From an uncultured bacterium (GTDB lineage Bacteria > Bacillota > Clostridia > Oscillospirales > Oscillospiraceae): 64,000 nucleotides of DNA. Below, in pieces: positions 25,435-34,190 of this stretch. Location of the stretch: NCBI GenBank assembly GCA_947073515.1, contig CAMTMC010000006.1:1-64000 (forward strand), written 5' to 3'. Below the pieces are notes generated by a model. The model did not search any database, had not been told where the DNA came from, and was given only the letters and a program-made list of their open reading frames with translations. The position numbers and the translations under genes were made by a program. Position 1 is the first letter of the stretch, and each line of letters opens with the position of its first letter.

Positions 25435-26064
25435 TTACAGCACCACCCGAGCGGCCGCCCGGAGCAGCACCGGGGCCACCCAGTATTCCAGTGCCCCCGC
25501 GCCCAGCGCCAGACCCACACACAATCCAGCTTGGTACCAACAGGGGCCGCGCCACACGGGGCCGCCCCTGCCCTCCCCCAAGCTCTGGCGCAGCAACGCG
25601 CAGGCGGAAGAGAAGCCCCGCACCCCCGCCAGAAAGAGGGCGGGAATCCACAGCAGAGCGGGCAGGCCCAGCAGGGCGAAAGCGGCAAACAGGCCTCTCC
25701 CTCCAAACACCCGGCAGAAGCAGGCGGAAGAAAAGGTGAAGAAAAAGCCCCGCACCCCAAAAACCACTGGCAGCCCTACCACGCCCAGGGCAGTAATCCC
25801 CAGGATCAGCGTCAGAAGCAAAACCTTCAGCTGTCCCCACAGGACAGGCCACAGACCCCGGGGCAGCTCCCCCTCTCCGGCCAGGGCCAGGTAGTCGGAC
25901 AGGTAGGCGCACAGCTCCTCGCCACCCTGGCCGCTGGCCAGAGCCGCCAGCACACAGCCGCCGATCCCCCCTAACAGGAAGGACAGCGCCAACACCGCCA
26001 GAGCGCTCCCATGCTCCGACGGCAAGTCCCATTTTTTCCGGACGCGTTTTCCCACAGGCCTCAC
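25435..26064 (-). CDS. spoIIM: Stage II sporulation protein M
   Basis: 209 residues with about five hydrophobic helices. Starts near MRPVGKRVRKK. The segments LSFLLGGIGGCVLAAL, LLLTLILGITALGVVGLPVVFGVRGFFF and the terminal TM fit SpoIIM. SpoIIM acts with SpoIID and SpoIIP in septal peptidoglycan remodelling for engulfment. The start is GTG at 26064 or a GTG three codons later; the ribosome site is weak. The stop lies 24 bases before xerD. Confidence 0.85.
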   Translation of the reverse strand: MRPVGKRVRKKWDLPSEHGSALAVLALSFLLGGIGGCVLAALASGQGGEELCAYLSDYLALAGEGELPRGLWPVLWGQLKVLLLTLILGITALGVVGLPVVFGVRGFFFTFSSACFCRVFGGRGLFAAFALLGLPALLWIPALFLAGVRGFSSACALLRQSLGEGRGGPVWRGPCWYQAGLCVGLALGAGALEYWVAPVLLRAAARVVL

Positions 26065-26325
26065 CTCAGTACCAGCCTATGAGAGGGGAGGAAAAAATAG
26101 ACATGAAACGGACAGAAAACAGCGCTCCACATTTTGGGGATGACCTTACTATAACGCTAACCGCCCCTTTTCGCAAGGGCTTTTTGGCATTTTCTCTGAT
26201 TTTGTCATTTTCCTCAATACCTTATGTCAACAATTTTATGTAAACTTCGCAACCTAAAAAGGTGTGGAGGCCCGAGAACCAGGCCTCCACGAAGCTAAAT
26301 CTTGCGTATGGAGAGCTAACTAATA
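26065..26325. other. Intergenic region between scfB and spoIIM
   Basis: About 260 bases with no gene, fairly A/T-rich. It must hold the spoIIM promoter on the minus strand; I cannot assign a sigma-E consensus with confidence. The scfB terminator lies at its 3' part. Nothing else is seen. Confidence 0.5.
26249..26290 (-). terminator. Terminator after scfB
   Basis: Arms GTGGAGGCC (26264-26272) and GGCCTCCAC (26282-26290) with a 9-base loop. On the minus strand it is followed by ACACCTTTTTAGG. Confidence 0.7.
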
Positions 26326-27774
26326 CTAAATCTGGGCTTTATCCCCGCAACTCCCTGCCTCCCGGCGATTACAATCCGTATTATCACATCCTGTATAGGC
26401 TCTCTCCCCTATCCCGGCCCGGATGGCGTTCAGAGCTATGGCGCACTCCAGCCGCTTGCGCTCCATTTGGCAGGCCACCCCGTTTGAAATGCTTATGTCA
26501 CCATTGACCAGGAGGTTGGAGGCCGAGCAGCCGCCGCTGCAATAAAACCTGGCCCAGCACTCCCGGCAGGCGGGCCGGGTGTAAATATTTTGTTGGGCAA
26601 ATTGACCAGAAATCTCCCCATTAAAGGAGCTGTCGTGGACGCTGCCCATACGGTACTCCTCCCTGCCCACAAACTGGTGGCAGGGATAGATGTCCCCGTC
26701 CGGGGTGATGGCCACATACTCACAGCCGGCGCCGCAGCCCCGGAGCCGCTTGATGACGCAGGGCCCCTGGGCCAGGTCCACATTGAAGTGGAAGAAATTC
26801 AGATCCTTCCGCTCCAGCAGGAGGGCGGCCAGCTTCTCGTACTCCGCCTCCACCTGGGCCAAGTCGGCCTCCCGGATGGCGAAGGGGTCGTCCGCCGGGC
26901 CGCTGCAGGGCTCCACCGACACATGTCGGAAACCCAGATCCCCCAGATGGAGCACATCCCGGGAGAAATCCAGATTGTCCCGGGTGAAGGTGCCCCGGGC
27001 GTAGTAGTCCTTGTCCCCCCGGCCGGCCACCAGCTTCTGGAATTTTGGGACGATGTGTTCGTAACTCCCCTTTCCGTTGACGGTGGGCCGCATCCGGTCG
27101 TTGACCTCCTGGCGGCCGTCGATGGACAGTACCACGTTGGACATCTCCCGGTTGATGTAGTCGATATTTTCCTCATCCAGTAAGATACCGTTGGTAGTGA
27201 TTGTAAAGCGGAACACCTTGTCGTGTTTCATCTCCAACGACCGGGCGTACTCCACCGTCCGTTTTACCACGTCCATGGCCATCAGCGGCTCGCCGCCGAA
27301 GAAGTCCACCTCGATATTCCGCCGTTTCCCGGACTTGGCCACCACCCAGTCGATGGCCTTCTTGGCGGTGTCAAAGTCCATGGTCATCCGGCACCCGGTG
27401 CCAAAGTCACCGGTGGAGGCGAAGCAGTACTGACACCGCAGGTTGCAGTCGTGGGACACGTGGAGACACAGGGCCTTCACCACCGCAGACTTGGGCAGGG
27501 CCATGGCGGCCTCCGGGTCCAGGTACTCGTCAGTGGTGAAGAGCAGCCCGGCTGTTTGCAGCTCCAGCAGCTCCCGCCAGCCCTCCTCCAGCTCCCCCCG
27601 GCTGTACCGGGACAGCCTGCTTGCCAGATCCTCGGGCAGGCTCTCCCCCATGGGCCCATCTCCCACAGCCGAAAGCAGGTCATAGGTGAGCTTGTCCAGC
27701 ACATGGACGGCCCCGCTGTTCACATCCGCCGCCAGGTACTGCCCCAGAGCGGTAAAGGTATGTACAGTTGTCAT
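26326..27774 (-). CDS. scfB: SCIFF peptide radical SAM maturase (thioether-forming)
   Basis: 482 residues. The radical SAM motif CNLRCQYC is near residue 110. The C-terminal SPASM/twitch region is rich in cysteines (CGAGCEYV, YPCHQF, CRECWARFYCSGGCSAS, CDNTDCNRREAGSC) for auxiliary 4Fe-4S clusters. The N-terminal RiPP-recognition-like portion precedes it. It installs Cys-to-Thr thioether crosslinks in SCIFF. The substrate gene scfA is 600 bases away. ATG at 27774 is followed by the expected TTVHTF start. A GNAT gene sits between enzyme and precursor. Confidence 0.93.
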   Translation of the reverse strand: MTTVHTFTALGQYLAADVNSGAVHVLDKLTYDLLSAVGDGPMGESLPEDLASRLSRYSRGELEEGWRELLELQTAGLLFTTDEYLDPEAAMALPKSAVVKALCLHVSHDCNLRCQYCFASTGDFGTGCRMTMDFDTAKKAIDWVVAKSGKRRNIEVDFFGGEPLMAMDVVKRTVEYARSLEMKHDKVFRFTITTNGILLDEENIDYINREMSNVVLSIDGRQEVNDRMRPTVNGKGSYEHIVPKFQKLVAGRGDKDYYARGTFTRDNLDFSRDVLHLGDLGFRHVSVEPCSGPADDPFAIREADLAQVEAEYEKLAALLLERKDLNFFHFNVDLAQGPCVIKRLRGCGAGCEYVAITPDGDIYPCHQFVGREEYRMGSVHDSSFNGEISGQFAQQNIYTRPACRECWARFYCSGGCSASNLLVNGDISISNGVACQMERKRLECAIALNAIRAGIGERAYTGCDNTDCNRREAGSCGDKAQI

Positions 27775-27788
27775 GGTTGTTCTCCTTT

Positions 27789-28298
27789 TTATATGGTTCT
27801 CAGCCGCGCGTACAGCTTCATATCCAGAATTTCGCCGTTTTTCACTCCGTTGCTCCGCAGCGTCCCCTCATATTGAAACCCAGCCTTCTCCAACACCCGA
27901 CAGGACGCGGCGTTGTGGGCGAAGGGTTCGGCGTAGATCCGGATGATGTCGCCCCGCGCGAAGATGATCTCGCAGATCTGGCGTACCGCCTGGGTCATCA
28001 GCCCTTTGCCCCAGTAGGGCTCGGCCAGATAGTACCCCAGTTCGGCAGTCTGCCAGTGTATATTCTTTTGCCGGAAAGCCCCGATGCTCCCAACCACATG
28101 GCCCTCCGCCACGATGGCGAAAGCGAAGATGTCGTTTTCATCCCCGGAGAGCACGCTTGAGATGTACTCCTCCCCGTCCCGCTCTGTGTAGGGATATGGA
28201 AGCCCATCCCGCAGGTTGTCCTGCACCTTTCTGTTGGAAAGCGCCGCCGCCAGATCCCCAGCGTCCGACAGCCTCCACTTCCTGATTTGACATGTCAT
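27789..28298 (-). CDS. GNAT family N-acetyltransferase (RimJ-like)
   Basis: 169 residues. GNAT motifs are IRKWRLSDAGDLAAALSN, AELGYYLAEPYWGKGLMTQAVRQIC (acetyl-CoA pyrophosphate loop) and NAASCRVLEKAGFQYEG. It resembles RimJ/RimL-type ribosomal-protein or small-molecule acetyltransferases. ATG at 28298 follows GGAGGGGAGAGATAAAA. Placed between scfA and scfB; an added role in SCIFF tailoring is possible but unsupported by motifs. Confidence 0.82.
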   Translation of the reverse strand: MTCQIRKWRLSDAGDLAAALSNRKVQDNLRDGLPYPYTERDGEEYISSVLSGDENDIFAFAIVAEGHVVGSIGAFRQKNIHWQTAELGYYLAEPYWGKGLMTQAVRQICEIIFARGDIIRIYAEPFAHNAASCRVLEKAGFQYEGTLRSNGVKNGEILDMKLYARLRTI

Positions 28299-28323
28299 TT
28301 TTATCTCTCCCCTCCGGCATAGA

Positions 28324-28352
28324 AAAGGGCAGGTGCTCCGCACCTGCCCTTT
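28324..28352 (-). terminator. Hairpin between scfA and the GNAT gene
   Basis: A 13-bp stem AAAGGGCAGGTGC / GCACCTGCCCTTT, minus-strand side TTTTC. It lies nine bases past the scfA stop, so scfA is probably expressed much more than the downstream GNAT and scfB genes. Confidence 0.7.
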
Positions 28353-28360
28353 CGCGATTT

Positions 28361-28501
28361 TTACTTATTCTCGCACTTTTGGTTGGCCACGGTGCAGGAC
28401 GTCTTGCAGGCGGACTGGCAAGAGGTCTGGCACTCACCACAGCCGCCCTTGGCGGCGCTGGCCTTCAGAGTGGCCCCATTGAGGGTCTGAATGTGCTTCA
28501 T
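28361..28501 (-). CDS. scfA: SCIFF ribosomal peptide precursor (six cysteines in forty-five residues)
   Basis: 46 residues with six cysteines at 21, 24, 28, 32, 36 and 43. The leader starts MKHIQTLNGATLKAS, the conserved SCIFF leader. The core has Thr residues (26, 34, 37) that can accept thioether links. A perfect GGAGGAGAGAACCA site precedes the ATG. This near-universal clostridial peptide is processed by ScfB; its final role is not settled. Confidence 0.95.
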   Translation of the reverse strand: MKHIQTLNGATLKASAAKGGCGECQTSCQSACKTSCTVANQKCENK

Positions 28502-28563
28502 TGGTTCTCTCCTCCTCGATGCATAGTAAAATTTATTATAACACAGCGATAGGAGAATTTCAA

Positions 28564-28989
28564 TCATCTTCTCCGCTTTTTCTTGGATTTTCTTCCCAGG
28601 ATACCCGGGATGGCCCCGCCGCACAGGCAGGCGCACAGGACCCCCGCCCCTCCGTTGTCCAGCGAGGCTCCGTCATACACCAGGAACCCCGCCGTCAGCA
28701 GCAGAAGGAACAGCACCACGCCCACGCTGGGCCCCACCACCAGGGCGTGGGCGCCCACCCGGCGCACCCCATAGATCCCGCCGGCCAGGGCGCCCAGGAC
28801 GCAGACGGCCAGCACCGACTCCTCCATGGCCCCCACAGGCACTATCCCCATAGACACCAGCACAGCGCAGGCCAACAGAGCCAAAATGGCGGTTACTCCG
28901 GCCAGGACGCCCCCCTTCAGCACCTCGCACATGGCGTTGAGCCACTGGCCGCCCACAGGCTCCTCCTGCCGTCTGTCCCGTTTTTTCAT
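28564..28989 (-). CDS. TIGR04086 family membrane protein
   Basis: 141 residues with four predicted membrane segments (~25-45, 52-72, 78-98, 102-124). The basic tail ends GRKSKKKRRR. Its length, its topology and its place between yajC and scfA match the TIGR04086 family, which is regularly found there. Function unknown. The start is ATG at 28989, preceded by GGGGGAGGGTATTTTT; the longer upstream frame is non-coding and includes the MITE-like repeat. Confidence 0.75.
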   Translation of the reverse strand: MKKRDRRQEEPVGGQWLNAMCEVLKGGVLAGVTAILALLACAVLVSMGIVPVGAMEESVLAVCVLGALAGGIYGVRRVGAHALVVGPSVGVVLFLLLLTAGFLVYDGASLDNGGAGVLCACLCGGAIPGILGRKSKKKRRR

Positions 28990-29054
28990 AAAAATACCCT
29001 CCCCCACGGTTTTGGTAAAACCTATGCGGGGAGGGGCAAAGACATGCCTAATTT

Positions 29055-29219
29055 TTAGAACCTGTATCCATAACCAAGGGTAGCCGGACTGGCAAAGGAT
29101 TTTGCCGCCAATCAAAGCGAATTTTTGCGGGTATTTTGACGGATGGCAAGAAAAATTAACGGGGGCGGCGGCAAAAGGGCCGTTAAAAGGGATCAACCGG
29201 TTGTGAATATTGGTCCTTA
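29055..29219 (-). repeat. MITE-like repeat, copy 3, in the yajC stop codon
   Basis: Read on the minus strand, it begins directly after the yajC TAA (29217-29219) with GGACCAATATTC and ends ...ATACAGGTTC followed by TAA (29055-29057). Core 159 bp (29058-29216). Imperfect terminal inverted repeats (about 13 of 18 matching). The internal segment CTTGCC-xxx-CGTCA...AAAATTCGC-TTGA matches copies 1 and 2. It is the most diverged copy. No coding capacity. Confidence 0.65.
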
Positions 29220-29486
29220 CTTGGCGGGGGCGGCGTTTTTGGTGGAGACCGCCCACTTGGTCACCTCAATGCGCACCCGGTCAGCGCCAGTCTCAAAGAC
29301 GATGGTATTCTCGTCCACTTTGCAGATGGTGCCGGTGAGACCGCCGATGGTGGTGACGTTGTCCCCTACGGACAGAGAGCTACGCAGGTTTTCGGCGTCC
29401 TTCTTCCGTTTGCTCTCCGGGCGGATCATGAAGAAGTAGACCACGGCCAGCATGACCACAATCATGATGAGCATATCAATTGGCAT
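29217..29486 (-). CDS. yajC: Preprotein translocase subunit YajC
   Basis: 89 residues. One N-terminal membrane helix (LIMIVVMLAVVYFFMIRP) is followed by the YajC soluble domain (SVGDNVTTIGGLTGTICKVDENTIVFETG). It associates with SecDF in protein export. Located between tgt and the TIGR04086 gene. The start is at 29486 with AAGGGATTGTTACT upstream. Its TAA stop forms one flank of a MITE-like repeat. Confidence 0.9.
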   Translation of the reverse strand: MPIDMLIMIVVMLAVVYFFMIRPESKRKKDAENLRSSLSVGDNVTTIGGLTGTICKVDENTIVFETGADRVRIEVTKWAVSTKNAAPAK

Positions 29487-29598
29487 AGTAACAATCCCTT
29501 CAATACAGATGCTGTCAGCTAACTCAGTCAGCTCGACGCGTTATGTGCCATTATAGCGGATTTACCGCCGGTTGACAAGCCTTTTTTTCACGCCTGAC

Positions 29599-30738
29599 TC
29601 ATTCCTCCCGGCAGGGCCGGTCCAGCAGGCCGGACCAGATCCGGCGGAAGTCCTCAAAATTCCCGGCGTCCAGGCTGTCCCGGATCCGGGACATCAGGCT
29701 GTTGTAAAAGTACAGGTTGTGGAGCACCGCCAGGCGCATGGCCAGCATCTCCCCCGCTGTGACCAAATGCCGGAGATAGGCCCGGGAGAAGGACCGGCAG
29801 ACGGGACATTGGCAGGCCTCGTCAATGGGCCGGCTGTCCAGCTTGTACTTCTCGTTTTTGATGTTGATGGTCCCTCGCCAGGTGTACAGCTTGCCGTGGC
29901 GGGCGTTCCGGGCGGGCATGACGCAGTCGAAGAAGTCCACCCCCCGGGCCACCGCCTCAATGATGTTGGAGGGGGTGCCCACCCCCATGAGGTAGCGGGG
30001 TTTTTCCCGGGGCATATGGGGCTCCACGGCGTCGATGATGTCATACATCACCTGGGTGGGCTCCCCCACCGCCAGCCCGCCGATGGCGTAGCCATCACAG
30101 TCCAGCTTGGCGATCTCTTCCATATGCTTGACCCGCAGATCGGGGTAAGTCCCCCCCTGGTTGATGCCGAAAAGGAGCTGTCCAGAGTTGACGCAGTCTG
30201 GCAAGGTATTTAACTTGTCATGCGCTGTTTTGCAGCGCTCCAGCCACCGGGCGGTGCGGGCGCAGGATTTCTCTACATATTCGTAGGGGGCGGGGTTCTC
30301 GATGCACTCGTCAAAGGCCATGGCGATGTCACTGCCCAGGTTGGACTGGATGGCCATAGACTCCTCCGGGCCCATGAAAATCCGCCGGCCGTCGATGTGG
30401 GAGGCGAAGGTGACCCCCTCCTCGGTAATCTTCCGCAGGCCGGACAGGGAGAAGACCTGAAAGCCCCCGCTGTCGGTGAGCATGGGGCCGTCCCAGTCCA
30501 TAAACTTGTGGAGACCGCCCAGGGCCTTCACTGTCTCATCCCCGGGCCGCAGATGGAGGTGGTAGGTGTTGGACAACTCCACCTGACAGCCGACTTCCTT
30601 CAAATCGTGGGCGGATACCGCCCCTTTGATGGCCCCCTGGGTACCTACATTCATGAAAACCGGGGTCTGGACTGTGCCGTGGGGACAAGTAAAAACGCCC
30701 CGCCGGGCCCTCCCCTCTGTTTTGATCACTTCAAACAC
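29599..30738 (-). CDS. tgt: tRNA-guanine transglycosylase Tgt
   Basis: 379 residues, full length. The substrate-binding region LTDSGGFQVFS holds catalytic Asp; VDFFDCVMPARNARHG contains the nucleophile Asp region. The zinc site is CQCPVCRSFSRAYLRH with a later His. It exchanges guanine-34 for preQ1 in tRNAs with GUN anticodons. queA, which acts next in queuosine synthesis, is two genes upstream on the same strand. Confidence 0.95.
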   Translation of the reverse strand: MFEVIKTEGRARRGVFTCPHGTVQTPVFMNVGTQGAIKGAVSAHDLKEVGCQVELSNTYHLHLRPGDETVKALGGLHKFMDWDGPMLTDSGGFQVFSLSGLRKITEEGVTFASHIDGRRIFMGPEESMAIQSNLGSDIAMAFDECIENPAPYEYVEKSCARTARWLERCKTAHDKLNTLPDCVNSGQLLFGINQGGTYPDLRVKHMEEIAKLDCDGYAIGGLAVGEPTQVMYDIIDAVEPHMPREKPRYLMGVGTPSNIIEAVARGVDFFDCVMPARNARHGKLYTWRGTINIKNEKYKLDSRPIDEACQCPVCRSFSRAYLRHLVTAGEMLAMRLAVLHNLYFYNSLMSRIRDSLDAGNFEDFRRIWSGLLDRPCREE

Positions 30739-30765
30739 GCAAAAACTCCTTTGAATTGATTTGCT

Positions 30766-31014
30766 TCACAGCTGTTTAAAATAGGCTTTCAGCTCTGCTT
30801 TACAGGCGCTGTCCAATTCTTTGATATCCACACCTCGGATCGCCGCCTCTAAATAATAGAGAATGACCACACATGTGCCAGGATACCGCTCTTTGAGGCG
30901 AAAAACAGCCTGTCTGCTGCCAATATCCATCAGTTCTTCCGCGGAACCAATGCCAACCGACTGTAGTTTTCGTTCCATTGTTCGCCCAAACCCCAATGAC
31001 AAGAGAGAAGCCAT
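30766..31014 (-). CDS. TfoX C-terminal-domain protein
   Basis: 82 residues. The helix-hairpin-helix-like TfoX_C domain is represented by GFGRTMERKLQSVGIGSAEELMDIGSRQAVFRL and YYLEAAIRGVDIKELDSACKAELKAYF. Full TfoX/Sxy proteins also have an N-terminal domain, missing here as in many Firmicutes single-domain versions. A role in competence is unproven. It is between queA and tgt, 14 bases from queA, so probably cotranscribed. Confidence 0.75.
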   Translation of the reverse strand: MASLLSLGFGRTMERKLQSVGIGSAEELMDIGSRQAVFRLKERYPGTCVVILYYLEAAIRGVDIKELDSACKAELKAYFKQL

Positions 31015-31028
31015 TTTTTGCCCTCCTT

Positions 31029-32051
31029 TTATGAGATAATCATGGCGTCGCCGAAGGAAAAAAAGCGGTATTTTTCCCGCACGGCCTCCTGGTAGGCGGC
31101 CAGGACGTTCTCCCGGCCCGCCAGGGCGGATACCAGCATAATCAAGGTGGACTGGGGCAGGTGGAAATTGGTAATGAGGGCGTCCAGCACCTTGAATTTG
31201 TAGCCCGGATAGATGAAAATGCTCGTCCAGCCGGAGCGCTCAGTCATGGTCCCGTCCTCCCCCGCAAAGCTCTCGATAGTACGGCAGGAGGTGGTACCCA
31301 CACAGATCACCCGGCCGCCGTTTTTTTTGGTCTCATTGATGGTATTGGCTGTTTCCTGGCTGATCTGGCAGAACTCGGCGTGCATCTCGTGATCTGTGAT
31401 CTCCTCCGCTTTCACAGGCCGGAAGGTTCCAAGCCCCACATGGAGTGTCACGTAGCAGACCTTTACATCCATTTTCTGTACCCGTTCCAGAAGCTCCGGG
31501 GTAAAATGGAGTCCGGCGGTGGGGGCGGCGGCGGAGCCCGTCACTTTGGAGTAGACGGTTTGATACCGCTCTTGGTCCTGGAGCTCCTCCTTGATATAGG
31601 GGGGCAGGGGCATCTTGCCCAGCTCCTCCAGAATCTCCAAAAAAATCCCCTGGTAGTGGAAGCGCACAAACCGCTTGCCATCTGGCAGCTCCCCCTCCAC
31701 CGTGGCGGTGAGCTGTCCGTCCCCAAAGCTCACCTGGGCGCCGGGGCGCAGTTTCCTTCCGGGCCGGACCAGGCACTCCCACAGTCCCTCCCCCCTGTCT
31801 ATAAGGAGAAGCACTTCACAGGCCCCCCCGGTGGGGCGATGGCCGATGAGCCGGGCGGGGAGCACCCGGGAGTTGTTGAGCACCAGGCAGTCCCCAGGCC
31901 GCAGAAACTGGGGCAGGTCGTAGAAGTGGTGGTGGCTGGTATCCCCGGTCTCCCGATCCAGGGCAAGCAGGCGGGAAGCGTCCCGCCGCTCCAGCGGAGT
32001 CTGAGCAATCAGCTTCTCCGGGAGGTAAAAATCAAAGTCGGAAGTTTTCAA
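31029..32051 (-). CDS. queA: S-adenosylmethionine:tRNA ribosyltransferase-isomerase QueA
   Basis: 340 residues. The start region [28 protein letters not shown] and the internal [47 protein letters not shown] are QueA hallmarks. It transfers ribosyl from SAM to preQ1-tRNA to form epoxyqueuosine. The best start is TTG at 32051, with AAAGGATGTACCAAA upstream; the long open frame before it is not family sequence. It probably works with tgt in one operon. Confidence 0.93.
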   Translation of the reverse strand: MKTSDFDFYLPEKLIAQTPLERRDASRLLALDRETGDTSHHHFYDLPQFLRPGDCLVLNNSRVLPARLIGHRPTGGACEVLLLIDRGEGLWECLVRPGRKLRPGAQVSFGDGQLTATVEGELPDGKRFVRFHYQGIFLEILEELGKMPLPPYIKEELQDQERYQTVYSKVTGSAAAPTAGLHFTPELLERVQKMDVKVCYVTLHVGLGTFRPVKAEEITDHEMHAEFCQISQETANTINETKKNGGRVICVGTTSCRTIESFAGEDGTMTERSGWTSIFIYPGYKFKVLDALITNFHLPQSTLIMLVSALAGRENVLAAYQEAVREKYRFFSFGDAMIIS

Positions 32052-32127
32052 TTTGGTACATCCTTTTACATTGTTCTGTGTAGATTTTGGCGGGGTTCCA
32101 CCACGGGTAAGACAGAAGCCCTGAAGA

Positions 32128-33933
32128 TCAGTCGTGGAAGCCCACCCGGACTCCGGGGAAGTAAAACTCCACAATCTCCTCACCAGTAAAGCCGCGGCGG
32201 GCCATAGCGTTGGCCCCATACTGGCTCATGCCCAGCTGGTGGCCGAGGCCGCCTCCCTGGAACACGTACGTACTGGCTGACACCTCCACAGTGCCGCCCC
32301 CCTGGTTGGCGCCCGGGTCAACAGGTTTCTCCCCGCTTCCCCCGCCGGCCCCGATTTCAAAGACCGTCCCGCTGCCGGAGATGCCGTAGGCCTCCTCATC
32401 CAACCGGGAGAGAGAGCCTCCGCCGGAGATCACATAGGCCCCGTCCAGGCTGTCCAGTTCCTGGCCGCCGTTGACAGTCAGGCGCTCCTCTTGGTCATCC
32501 CGGGCCCGGCTCTCCCGCCTGCCCACTGTCTCATTATTAACAGTAAAGCGGATAGACTTTACATCAAACACGGACCGAATGGAAGTCCTGGTACTTCCGC
32601 TGGGGGAGAAGGAATTGCTCTGCCCGTTATTCCAGTGGACCACCAGCTGGATCACATTGCCCAGCTCAGAGTATTTCAGCTCCAGGAAGTCGATGGAGGC
32701 CCCCACGCCGTAACCATAGCCCTGGAGGCGGCTGGCCAGCTCCTTGGCCGGCCAGGTCACTGTCCAGGAGGACATGGAGTTGCGGTCATCCAGGTCGGCC
32801 TCATAGGGGTCCACCACCCCCCGCAGATAGGGGTGGGCGGTCTTGGTGTCGGTGCCCCAGACGTTGGCGGCGTCCTCGCTGGCGCCGCCGAAGCTGGAGG
32901 AGTACAGCGTCTCAGCCAGCTTGCCGTTGTAGAGGACCACCTGCCCCTCGGTCTCCCTCACCGCCTGGATACTCACGTCGCTGGGGCCGATGTCGGAGCG
33001 GTTGCTGCCCATCCCGTGGTACACCTGGCAGGAGGCGGAGTTGCAGATATCAAAGCCGTAGCCGCTGTGCTTCCCCATCCCCTTCAGGGCGTAGGTCCGG
33101 GCGCACAGGGCCTGGGCCTTCAAGGCCTCCAGAGGCCACTCCCGGCCCATCTCATAGCAGTTGACGCCGGTGATGTAGTCCTCCAGCGGCAGCACGTTCA
33201 CCACTGTCAGGTTGCCGCCGTTGCGGCGGTGATACTGAAAGCCTCCCCGGTATTTCCAGCCGTCAAACCAGGTGCGGGTCTCCTCCGCCCCGGTGACATC
33301 GGGCTGGATGGCCAGCTTGCCGGAGCTGCCCTCGTCAAATTGGAATAAAATGTGGTTGGTCCCCGTCTCCACCACGCTCATGCCATAGGAGCTGGTGCCC
33401 ACTATGTCGATGGCGTCCTCCTCCTGGTACTGGGCGTCCTCTGCCTCCTCCTTGGTGGCGTAGGAGCCCGCCCGCACCTGGTACTCCCCGTCAATCCAGG
33501 CCACAAAGCCGTCATCGTACCAATCGGCGATCTCCTGGGCCTCGTCATAGTCCCGGATCCGGTCCTCCATCAGCAGGTGGTAGCAGCCCACCATTTTTCC
33601 GTGGCCGGAGGAGGTATACTTGTTGCCGTCTACATAGAGGTTCTGGGTCTTGAGCACCGACACAGCGATGGTGCGCCGGCTGGTGCAGGCCAGCTCCACA
33701 AAGTCCAGGTCGCTGTCGTAGTAACCGAACCGGAAGCCCTCTCCATAGCCCTGGCTATTGTTGTTCTCCAGGTTGGCGGACTCCAGCTCCCCGGTGGGGA
33801 CATGGCTGTCCGAGGAGGCCAGCCCCACCCGGATCATCACCTCCCCCTCCCGGTTGGTGGTGTATGCCCCCGCCGCGGGGATGGACAGCGCCAGGGCCAG
33901 AACAACGGCGGCCAGCCGTACCATTTTTTTCAC
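32128..33933 (-). CDS. SpoIID/LytB domain protein with SPOR-like repeat
   Basis: About 601 residues. A signal peptide ([18 protein letters not shown], cut near AGA) precedes a ~200-residue region with an SPOR-like [18 protein letters not shown]. The SpoIID transglycosylase core follows ([44 protein letters not shown]). The last ~150 residues include a Gly/Ser linker and [15 protein letters not shown]. It likely cleaves denuded peptidoglycan. GTG at 33933 is chosen, with GGAG nine bases upstream; ATG at 33948 is an alternative. Longer than typical SpoIID (~340). Confidence 0.82.
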   Translation of the reverse strand: MKKMVRLAAVVLALALSIPAAGAYTTNREGEVMIRVGLASSDSHVPTGELESANLENNNSQGYGEGFRFGYYDSDLDFVELACTSRRTIAVSVLKTQNLYVDGNKYTSSGHGKMVGCYHLLMEDRIRDYDEAQEIADWYDDGFVAWIDGEYQVRAGSYATKEEAEDAQYQEEDAIDIVGTSSYGMSVVETGTNHILFQFDEGSSGKLAIQPDVTGAEETRTWFDGWKYRGGFQYHRRNGGNLTVVNVLPLEDYITGVNCYEMGREWPLEALKAQALCARTYALKGMGKHSGYGFDICNSASCQVYHGMGSNRSDIGPSDVSIQAVRETEGQVVLYNGKLAETLYSSSFGGASEDAANVWGTDTKTAHPYLRGVVDPYEADLDDRNSMSSWTVTWPAKELASRLQGYGYGVGASIDFLELKYSELGNVIQLVVHWNNGQSNSFSPSGSTRTSIRSVFDVKSIRFTVNNETVGRRESRARDDQEERLTVNGGQELDSLDGAYVISGGGSLSRLDEEAYGISGSGTVFEIGAGGGSGEKPVDPGANQGGGTVEVSASTYVFQGGGLGHQLGMSQYGANAMARRGFTGEEIVEFYFPGVRVGFHD

Positions 33934-34190
33934 TGCGATCTTCTCCATTCCTGTGTTGTGCCGGCTATTGACACCCATATACAAACATGGTACCATTAAC
34001 AATCATTTTCAGGCCGGCGTCTATCTTGTCCGCATGTTGTCCGGAGTCGGACGCCCCCCGACATTATAGTACAAAATCCGCTGTTTGAAAAGCCACTGAC
34101 AGATTTTTTCTAAAATCCGCCTCGGGCGGCAGTCCTAAGGTCAGGTTTTGGGGCATAGAATATCCCCGAGCGACAATGGAGGGATTCTTT

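Noticed and set aside
34003-34190. Possible lysine riboswitch upstream of the asd-dapA-dapB genes
   Set aside because: The gap is short and none of the conserved L-box pieces were found; the visible motifs are only a TATAGT-like hexamer and a GC hairpin.
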